Below are positions 56,312-64,000 of a DNA stretch of 64,000 bases, piece after piece. The position numbers were made by a program, and so were the translations under genes. This stretch comes from Aselliscus stoliczkanus (taxonomy: Eukaryota > Chordata > Mammalia > Chiroptera > Hipposideridae). The notes below the pieces were generated by a model that did no database searches, was not told the origin of the DNA, and worked only from the letters and a program-made list of their open reading frames with translations. The first letter of the stretch is position 1. Each line of letters begins with the position of its first letter. The stretch covers positions 118,013,523 through 118,077,522 of the forward strand of contig CM066730.1 in assembly GCA_033961575.1 (NCBI GenBank), given 5' to 3'.

Positions 56312-56312
56312 C

Positions 56313-56449
56313 CAGCACATTTAAAAAGGTACCGTTCAGTATTGTCAAGTATAAACTCAATGTTGAACAATAACTGTCTAGAACTTTTTCATCTTTCATA
56401 ATTGAGAGTTTATACCAATTGAACAGTAACTCCCCATCCTTTTCTAATC
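56313..56449 (-). mobile_element. Truncated L1 3' UTR, right part
   Basis: Continues the element cut at 52422: TACCGTTCAGTATTGTCAAG, TCTAGAACTTTTTCATCTTT and ACAGTAACTCCCCATCCTTT match the minus-strand L1 3' UTR. It ends at the second copy of the 12-bp duplication TATTTATCTATT. Confidence 0.82.
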
Positions 56450-56494
56450 TATTTATCTATTATCATTTTTAATCTCTCCCCGCTCTCCCACTCA

Positions 56495-56649
56495 CAGAGA
56501 CAACACTTATTTAAAGGCATGAAGGAGAACAGCAAGTTGATTACTGCATCGAAGAGGAGGGCTGGCAAGGTTTCACAAGATTGTCAGATCTTAAAAGGCT
56601 TTACAAATTACACTAAGAAAATTTGATTTTCTCGGGAGCAAAAGGAAGC

Positions 56650-56695
<46 letters not shown>

Positions 56696-56915
56696 GGGTG
56701 TCAAATGATCAGGGTACCCACTTCATAACCATCACTGCTGGGTCAGTTAGGAGGGTGGACAAGAGGAGTAAGAAACCAGAAACCAATGAACCACTCTGGA
56801 AAAAGTAGTAATTGAGACAAAAATAATGCAGGCCTGAATGAAGGCTGTGGCCTCTGTAAGGGTAGGGAAGGGAGAAGTATGAAAGGCTCCCAGGTAAGAA
56901 GGAATGCCCTGAGGG
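56495..56915 (-). mobile_element. L2 LINE fragment with (GT)n
   Basis: Reverse-complement L2: CATCACTGCTGGGTCAGTTA, GGAGGGTGGACAAGAGGAGT, CAGGCCTGAATGAAGGCTGT, GGCCTCTGTAAGGGTAGGGA. A GT microsatellite sits within it. Confidence 0.72.
56652..56693. repeat. (GT)n microsatellite
   Basis: Pure GT run of about 21 units. Confidence 0.97.
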
Positions 56916-57831
56916 GCAGGGCAGATGAAAGTGTTGTAGACTGTTCATTTACTCAGTTTCACAAAACATAGGAAGTTAATCCTCAAACCTGATGTTTGAA
57001 GAGAGGCAGTGATCATTAAGTCAGGAGCAGCTCCAATCACACCAGCTTGCCTGTAGTTTACTCACTGAAGTTGGCCTCCATGTGCAAACCCTAAGAAATG
57101 ACGAGTAGTATCCTTTCTTTTTGACGTATCAGTTTTAAAAGCAAGTGAAGCATGAGTGAGTATCACAGAAAACAAAATAAGGAAGGGCAAAGCAACAGCA
57201 TTGTGAAAATCAATGTCTAGTACTGAATGTCAAAAATTCTCCATTATTTCATTTTTAAAACATGTCAAATATAGTAGATAAGCATGTGGTTCTAAATAAA
57301 TAATACAAAGAGTTTGTTTGTTTGCCTACAAAAAGATCTTCCAATCAACACCAACACTTCTATCAAATAAATAAAAAATGATGAAGGCCCAGGAATTTGA
57401 GAGGGAATTTAAAATAAAAACCAAGTTATGCTTTGGTCAGAGTTGGGATTTGAATTTATATGTTTTTTTAAACAGCTTTATTGAGATATAATTCACATAC
57501 CAAAATAATTACCCATTTAATGTTTACAACCAAATGGGTTTTAGCATATTCACAGAATTGTGCCAACATCACCATGATCTAATTTTATATTTTTGTCACC
57601 CCCAAAGAAACCTCTATTCCTCATAAGCTGTTACTTGTCATTGTCCCCAGCCCCCACACACCAACCATCACCCATACCCCAGGTCTATGCAACCTCTAGA
57701 TTTGCCTATTCTGGTCATCTTATATAAATTGAGTTTTACAGTATGTGGTCTTTTGTATCTGGCTGCTTTCACTTTGCATAATGTTTTCGAGACTTGTATG
57801 TTGTCACATATTTCAGCGCATAATTACTTTT

Positions 57832-58059
57832 TTAAAAAAACTTTATTGGGAAGCAGTGTGTTTTTCCCAGGATCTATAAGCTCCAAGTCAAGTTGTTGTC
57901 CTTCAATCTTAGTTGTGGAAGGCTCAACTCAGCTTCAAGTCCAGTCGCCATTTTTCAATCTAGTTGTTGGGGGAACTCAGCTCACCATCCCATGTGGGAG
58001 TCAAATCAGCAACCTTGTTGTTAAGAGCCCATGCTCTAACCAGCTGAGCCATCCATACT
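57832..58059 (-). mobile_element. Long-bodied tRNA-derived SINE in L1
   Basis: The minus-strand head (GGATGGCTCAGCTGGTTAGA, GCATGGGCTCTTAACAACAA) leads to the B-box area and a ~150-bp body with two related units (ACTAGATTGAAAAATGGCGA and ACTAAGATTGAAGGACAACA). It ends ...CCCAATAAAGTTT-like. Target duplication TAATTACTTTT at 57821-57831 and 58060-58070. This SINE type is one I associate with bats; that is memory, not a search. Confidence 0.9.
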
Positions 58060-58241
58060 TAATTACTTTTGATTGCTGAATAATATTCCATTGTATGGAT
58101 ATGCCAAACTTTGTTTTTCATTCATTGGTAGATGCCCATATGAGTTGTTTCCACTTTTTTGCCATTTGTGTACTGCTCCTATGAACATTTACGTACAGGA
58201 AGATTCTAAATGGAGGTAGGTTTTCATTTCTTTTGGATATA

Positions 58242-58812
58242 TGAGGTCTGACAATTAAGTTCGCCAACTTATTGCAGTGATATTGTTAACTTTTTTTGAT
58301 ATCAGAGGGATTATTCATTATGAATTTGTGCCAACTGCACAAATAGTTCATCAAGCTTACTATTTGGAAGTGCTGAAAAGGCTGTATGAAAAAGTTGCAC
58401 GACCTGAACTTTTTGCCGATAATTCATGTCTCTTGCATCACAACAATGCAGAAGCTCACATGGCACTGTCTGTGAGGGAGTTTTTAGTAAGTAAACAAAT
58501 AAATGTATTGGAACACTCTCCCTTCTCATCTGATCTGGCCCTAAATGACTCCTTTCATTACACGAAGATCAGGAAATATTGAAAGGAAGACATTTTGATG
58601 ATATTCAGGATATCAAGAATAATACAATGATAGCTCTAATGGCCATTCTAGAAAAAGAATTTTAAAATGGCTTTGAAGTGTGGACGAGGCCCTGGTGTCA
58701 GTGCATAGTTTTCCAAGGGGAGTATTTCGAAGGTGACCATGGTGATATTCAGCAATGAAGTATGTAGCACTTTTTTTAGGATGAGTTCGTGAACTTAATT
58801 GTCCTAGTTCAT
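58242..58812 (+). mobile_element. Mariner element, internally deleted, in L1
   Basis: TA duplication at 58240-58241 and 58813-58814. Joining the flanks restores the L1 phrase GGATATATACCTAAGAG. Inverted ends: left TGAGGTCTGACAATTAAGTT, right (reverse complement) TGAACTAGGACAATTAAGTT. The plus strand at 58290-58575 encodes the C-terminal half of a mariner transposase (DIRGIIHYEFVPT, SCLLHHNNAEAH, HSPFSSDLALND). The second catalytic Asp of the D,D34D triad, usually in an HHDN context, is Asn here (HHNN). About 0.57 kb of roughly 1.3 kb remains. Dead, and a different subfamily from the one at 10392 by its ends. Confidence 0.9.
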
Positions 58813-59119
58813 ATACCTAAGAGTGAAATTGCTATAATTAAAATTTCAGTGAAATGTTAAACTGTTTTGCAAAGTGGCTGCACCATTTTACACTCCTACC
58901 AGCAATATATAAGGGCTCAGATTTCTCTACATCCTTACTCACTTTGTTATTTTCTGTCTTTGATTATAGTGATCTTAATGGATGTGAAATGATATCACAT
59001 TGTGGCTTTGGTTGCATTTTCCTGTATGTTTATACTTTAAATCTGGTGACTAGATAATCACTTTTTTATTACTTATATAGTGTGTTTCTCTTGCATATCT
59101 TTAGTCTTGTAGAACTTTT

Positions 59120-59625
59120 GTGAAAACTCACCAGTCATATATTAATGTGATAACACTGCTTAACAAATAATACAAAACTCAAGGACTTGAAACATTAAGC
59201 ATCTATTAGTCTATGAATCTGTGATTAAGGCTAGGCTAGCTGGGTGATTCTGGTCTGAGCTGTCAGGGGCCTGGAGTTGGCTGATCATTCACTGGTCTAG
59301 GCTGGCCTCCACAGGGCAAATCATCTCTTTTCCATGTTTCTCCTACCCTTCAGCCAGCAAGACCAGACATGTTCATCCCAGACAGGGGCTGAAAGGCATA
59401 TGTAGATATGGCAGGTGCTTTCCTGTGCCTCTGCTTCTGGTCCATCTGCTTACATCTCACTGGCCAAAGCAAGTCACTTGGCTAAACTCAGAACCTGGTA
59501 GCAAGGAAATATGCTCACTTACTAATGAGAAGGACTGCAAAGTCTCATGCAAAGGACATAGATACCATGAGGGTGAAGCATCTAGGCCATTCATGGTATC
59601 AATTCACCACATATTCATATGTGAT
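59120..59625 (+). mobile_element. Ancient LTR-like interspersed repeat, class uncertain
   Basis: AACAAATAATACAAAACTCA, TAGCTGGGTGATTCTGGTCT, GATCATTCACTGGTCTAGGC, CACTGGCCAAAGCAAGTCAC and GACTGCAAAGTCTCATGCAA follow a common mammalian dispersed repeat that I know by its phrases ('...GGTCAAAGCAAGTCACAAGGCC...GCAAAGTCACATTGCAAAG'). I do not trust my memory of its family name. Confidence 0.55.
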
Positions 59626-59664
59626 GTTGTCATTCAGAAGAGAGATGGATTAAATTGGTAGGTC

Positions 59665-60710
59665 AGCAACCATTGCTCAACCGACATCCTATACCAGGGT
59701 CATATTTGTTACCAGGTTTATCTGTGCAGAAATCTGATTAATTATCTACTCTCTAGAGTTAAGTATTCTCCTTTTAATAGTGATTCGTTTTTTTAAAAAA
59801 ATAGGAAAGATGTCTATGTGGCAAATGAACTTTCTATTGTTTGAAAACATCTCTAATGCCATAATGAGAACTCAGGACAAATGAAGATCAAACAACAGCA
59901 GGTCCTCTAAAATATTCTGGGAAGTGTTTAAACTTGGGATAGATGACATTATTTAAGTATTGATAAATGTCATATCATCTGTTTTAGGAAAAGCTAATAG
60001 AATGTCTTGCAGACATTTCAGGTTCCCCCTCCGCCCCCCAAATTGCTTCTGTAATCTATTTCTGTAGAATTGGCAAATGTGGAAGCAGACATGTCATGGG
60101 TCAATGCCAGCAATAGGACTCTGCACAGATATAGGATTCACAGTCCATTAAGCTTCAGGTCTGCCCTGATGTGGAGTCCTCTGATGTATTACGATTATAT
60201 CCTATTTTTGTTGACTCAGTTACTCTGTCAGCAAAACCAAACATTTTGGCTTGTGGCCCAGCCTCGAGCTGTCTATGGAGGATATGTTTTTGCCTTTACC
60301 ACCATGACAGTAATGAGCAACTGGCATTAGTTTGATTTGCATAATTGTGTGCTTCCAACTTAGACTCTGTGTCAGTAGGAGATAACTTATTGTGATGACA
60401 TCCACAGCATATTATCTGTTTTGTGCTATCAGCATTTATTTATGTAAATTCCATCATTACAAGGGGTCATTTTCCAACCTTCTACCACAAAATCACACTC
60501 TGTGCCAATAAGCAGGAAGAAAATACCATAGGAGAAGAACTGGGCATACTTTGTCATTCACAGTTGTTGGTCAAGGAGTGGGAAAGAGTATTTTTGGTGG
60601 TTGCTTGCTTGTTTTCCTTAGGTTAGTTTGCTTTAAGGACTGTCAGATACAATGAAATCTGAAAGTCTGTCTATAACCATTCAAAACTAATGCCACAAAG
60701 CAGACAGATT

Positions 60711-60712
<2 letters not shown>
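59665..60712. other. Unassigned sequence
   Basis: No gene or nameable repeat is seen. Confidence 0.5.

Positions 60713-60801
<89 letters not shown>
60713..60801. repeat. Compound (TG)n(TA)n microsatellite
   Basis: About 21 TG units pass directly into about 23 TA units with one TG interruption at 60787-60788. The open frames of Val-Cys or Ile-Tyr repeats across it are artefacts of the repeat. Confidence 0.97.
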
Positions 60802-61044
60802 GCCACAGAGTGTCTGACTCATCAAAGATTTTCTTTAAGAATAATTTATGGTCTAAAAAAATATTTTGTGTTCCCTGAGTCGAATGTTTTCTCTGATAAG
60901 AAGCAGAACTCTGTAATTTATTCATGAAAGAGATAAAAAGATGGAATAACTAACTAAGATACCACACTTGTAAAAGTACCTGAAAGAATAAGTAGGAACC
61001 ATGTGGAACATGAGATTTCATAAACCAAACTTTACAACTCAGTT

Positions 61045-61053
61045 CACACACAT

Positions 61054-61085
<32 letters not shown>
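61045..61085. repeat. (CA)n microsatellite
   Basis: About 19 units with a TACG interruption near the left. Confidence 0.95.
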
Positions 61086-61087
<2 letters not shown>

Positions 61088-61731
61088 TAGCAATGTCAAG
61101 TGTACATTTTATCTTTAGAGGTAGATGTCTCCTAAGCATTGGTGTCACTAGAGCTATAGTTTATACATTTCTTTGATGGTTTTCTCTAGTTAAGCACAAA
61201 GGGATGTCAGCATTTACTCTACTTCAAGGAATAATAATGTAGAAAAAAGGCAAAAAAGAAAGAAAGAAAATCTACCAGTCAACCATTTTAAATCTAGTTG
61301 ACACCTGTCAAAGGAAACCCTGACTGAAAGGAGGATGATTAGAATATTGCTTTATTGTGAGCTGGTGGTTCCCAGCCTAGTCTGTATCATGCTTCAGGCT
61401 GGTCAGAGAAGAGAAAGAAGTGGGGAAACAATAGAAATGAAAAACTCAACCCCAAATCGCATCTCGCACTTCAGCAACCCCAGGTTGAACAGTTGTCTTT
61501 GCAGAGGCTCTTCATGGGAGCCCAGCTGATCATTCAGCTAAAAATGAACTTAGAAATGACCTTTTAAGGCGTACAACCTAAAAGCCACATTTGGAAAAGT
61601 TAATAAGGAAGAATAGATAGAATTTCTCTAATTACCTTTCCAAGCCTCAGTGCTAAACTCAGAAACAGAAAGAAATCCCCCCAACCCCAAGCTTCTTAGT
61701 ATGATAATCTTTTGAAAGAGTACCCTATTAG

Positions 61732-61733
<2 letters not shown>
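61086..61733. other. Unassigned sequence
   Basis: No gene is seen. A small (AAAG)n run lies at 61252-61268. Confidence 0.55.

Positions 61734-61777
<44 letters not shown>
61734..61777. repeat. (GT)n microsatellite
   Basis: Pure GT run of about 22 units. Confidence 0.97.
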
Positions 61778-61778
<1 letters not shown>

Positions 61779-64000
61779 CACTTAATTCTTGACACTTTGG
61801 CAGATAGGACGGCACTAATTCACAGTTATATAATATCCAGCATCATGGAACATTCTGTGCTTTTGAGTAAGCATTTAGAGCTTCAACGCATAACTAAGAT
61901 ATGTTTCTTATGGCTATTTCCCCATGCTCTCCATTTCAATTGCCCTTCCTAACAATATTATCCTTTATTTTGTATTTAATGGGTGAAATGTCTCCATATA
62001 AAACATGTAGAATCTCCTGTCCCTTTGACTTCTATTTTGACCACCTGTAGCCAATGAAACTGGGTAAGGATTACACTAATCACATGACAAGCACCTGAAT
62101 GCACTGCACAAAGCACACAATTAGCACTTACTAGGCAGGATTTAATTCTCAGCCATTTGTACTATGTATGTAACGTTTGTCGGCCTTATAACATGTCGGC
62201 TCCCCAGGTTCCTCATTTGTAAAATGCAATGGAGAACTGCAGGGTCCTTTTACTGTGATCTTTGAAACAGCACTATGGTTTTTATGTTATCATTTACTCA
62301 ACTGCTTGCATTTAAAATAGAACGAGAAATGGAAAAGTTAGGTCTCTTGATGTTATTTCTTGTGTGCCCAAGTCCTCAAAGGGAGAGGAAAAAGTCCTCA
62401 AAAAAGCACAACGTCGGGCAAACACAGTACACATTCTTTTAGGAATACCCTCTCACAAAGAGTTCAAATAAGCTACTGAGGGGAAAGGCAAAGCTGTGCA
62501 TGGAAGAAAAGCTGGGGGAAGCAAAGGCTGGCCACTGCTTCATCTACAGTGGGGGAGTTACACCACACAGGTGTCAAAGGAAGGAAGCAGCCTTTCTGAA
62601 AAGCCTACCTTGTACTTAGAGAAGTACAAGTTGAAAGGCAATGTAAAATGCTACCTAAAAGTCAGAGGGCAGAGCAGCAACACTGGGGAAAATAATACCA
62701 ACCCCAAAGTGGGGCAAGATAACCGTAGGATGTAGTTTAATGAACTGGGGAAGACCCATGTGGAGTGACAGAGCAAGAAGGACTGAAGGAAATGACAGTA
62801 GCAGCCAGACAAAAAGTCCCTATGGTTGGCCACAGGGACTGATGAAGGGAGGCATCTGGAAACAATGAAAGGCAGAATTTATTTTTCTCTACAAGTTTTC
62901 TTTGAAAATAACTCCCCAGTAGAATAAAAATCATAATAACATCCTTAACATTTCACATTTTATGTTTTAAAAACAGATCTAAGAAACAAACATGAAATTC
63001 TGGCTTTGTTAAGTGGAATTATGATTTACAAAACAATTCTTCGTGGCCTTTCTGATTTCATGAGGTCTTACTCCACTTAGGAGAAGCTGGGGGTGGAAGA
63101 AGAAAGCTTAATGAATATTTTCTTTTTTTCTATATTCCCTACAGCAACTCTTTGCTCAATCTTTTCTTGGACATATGGAAACAGAATAGAAGGAGTGAAC
63201 AAAAGACTCAGTGATGACTTTCCTGGCTAATGACAAAGGATTAAAAAAACCCATGTGGATTATTTATAATATGTAATGTACTCATATCAAAGATAACATA
63301 ATCAGAGGAGAGTGGGTTACAAACTACCCAATTGACTCAGCAGGTATCACCAAAATATTTACAGGTTGCTTGGTAACCCAATTAAAAGTCTCTATTTAAA
63401 TCTCAGATCATTACTGACTGAAAATCACTATCATTTGATGGCTCATCTCAGTCCAATTCTTAGGGGAGATTTTCCAACATCAAAAAACCACCAACATATT
63501 TGGCACTAATTGGCTCCCTTGGTGGCAATCTCAGCCTATAGGCCAAGAATTGAATGGACCTGGGAGGCTAAGCTCTTCCCCCAGCCTGAGAGTTGGTGCT
63601 TCTCAGCACAGGTTGAAGGACATTTGTGGGTTAATATGAGATTTTTATATAGACATTACCTGTCTTTGGATAAATTGAGATGTTCTACATTTAAGGATAT
63701 CATATTGGTGGCCCAGTTGTTTTTTAAATTAAATTTTATTTGGAACTTTCTTATTAAAATATATCTTTTTCTCCCCCCTCTTCCTCTTCAGGTCCTCCCC
63801 CAAATCTACAATAATTAACAGAAAGAATATTAAATTTTATAATCTCAAAATGAGAAACATACATTGCAGACATTGATGCTACCCAAAAGACAGGCCTAGG
63901 TTTAACGGGAAATTGTTTATTCATTAAAGTTAATGGGTTGATAGCCTTGTTGCTTTGCTAGACATGATAAAAAGTTTTGTGGAGATAGACATATTTCCAT
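61778..64000. other. Unassigned unique sequence to the window end
   Basis: No gene is seen. A forward MIR-like tail may lie around 62180-62240 (CCAGGTTCCTCATTTGTAAA), a common MIR phrase, but the flanks do not extend it clearly. The open frames here (up to about 100 codons) have no recognisable domain. Confidence 0.5.

Larger units (their letters stand above)
52423..56312 (-). mobile_element. Full-length ORF2-deleted L1 (HAL1-type), copy 2
   Basis: Minus-strand element whose 5' end (AGAGGAGATCCAGGATGGCAG) is at 56311, matching copy 1. It has a 5' UTR (56311 to about 54735), ORF1 (about 54730-53590), an ORF2 endonuclease start (about 53570-53260), the same jump to the ORF2 end (about 53240), and a 3' UTR with two tandem units down to a T-run at 52470-52481. 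Target duplication CA(A/G)CACATTTA at 52412-52422 and 56313-56323, one mismatch. Without the nested SINE it is about 3.7 kb, close to the reconstructed length of copy 1. ORF1 is longer than in copy 1 but still interrupted. Confidence 0.82.
57462..59030 (-). mobile_element. Old L1 3' end, split by a SINE and a mariner
   Basis: Minus-strand L1: AGCTTTATTGAGATATAATT, CCCCAAAGAAACCTCTATTC, CTGAATAATATTCCATTGTA, TCTTTTGGATATA(...)TACCTAAGAGTGAAATTGCT, AAAGTGGCTGCACCATTTTA, ATTGTGGCTTTGGTTGCATT. All are landmarks of the L1 ORF2 end and 3' UTR. 5' truncated and highly diverged. Confidence 0.87.

Noticed and set aside
60643..60927. Open frames rich in Val-Cys, Ile-Tyr or His-Thr
   Set aside because: They are translations of the TG/TA microsatellite. 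The same applies at 3472-3672, 27098-27313, 41182-41379, 56623-56808 and 61734-61952.
1..64000. CRISPR arrays, operons, prokaryotic promoters or terminators
   Set aside because: The sequence is plainly a vertebrate nuclear region; direct repeats are microsatellites or transposon copies, and no spacer-repeat pattern exists.

Overview
The window is mammalian nuclear DNA with no protein-coding gene that I can recognise. No reading frame looks like a host gene, there are no convincing exon and splice-site series, and there is no CpG-rich promoter-like stretch. It is AT-rich, and much of it consists of interspersed repeats of every age. Old mammalian MIR, L2, L1 and MaLR copies form the background. 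A younger layer of tRNA-derived SINEs (heads like GGCCGAGTGGCGCGGTGG, a GGTTCGAGTCC B box and a very short body), two ORF2-deleted L1 ('half-L1', HAL1-type) elements and mariner and piggyBac-like DNA transposons point to a laurasiatherian, most probably a bat. That assignment is inference from repeat style only. The window could be a gene desert or the inside of a very large intron.

Layout: 0-9.4 kb is unique DNA with a hAT MITE (1504-1728, 8-bp target duplication), MIR, L2 and L1 fragments and an unexplained LTR-like stretch (about 8.7-9.4 kb). 9.5-15.4 kb is one full-length HAL1-type element on the minus strand, bounded by an 18-bp target duplication. Six later elements have landed in it: three SINEs (one of them inside the mariner), a mariner, a solo LTR and a TTAA-flanked piggyBac-like MITE. 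15.4-20.6 kb has an MLT1 LTR, L2 and MIR. 20.6-21.9 kb is an L1 3' end carrying a SINE. 25.1-26.2 kb is an L1 fragment, a long composite SINE and a MIR split by the best-preserved SINE. 29-33 kb and 37.9-41.7 kb are rich in L2, the latter with a recent 118-bp tandem duplication. About 33.0-36.4 kb and 41.7-47.3 kb are strikingly poor in recognisable repeats and are the best places to look for conserved regulatory sequence.

52.4-56.5 kb holds the second HAL1-type element. It sits inside an older, 5'-truncated L1 and carries a SINE of another family. 57.5-59.0 kb is an L1 fragment split by a SINE and a dead mariner. The last 5 kb is mostly unique sequence with long dinucleotide microsatellites.

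How the parts relate: nothing here forms a pathway. The useful content is a stratigraphy of insertions. Both HAL1-type elements keep the L1 5' end, ORF1 and the start of the ORF2 endonuclease, then jump at the same place to the last part of ORF2 and the 3' UTR. The deletion was therefore inherited from a shared source that kept retroposing, presumably with L1 enzymes supplied in trans. I did not find a new biological system; the HAL1-type pair and its nested insertions are the most interesting material.
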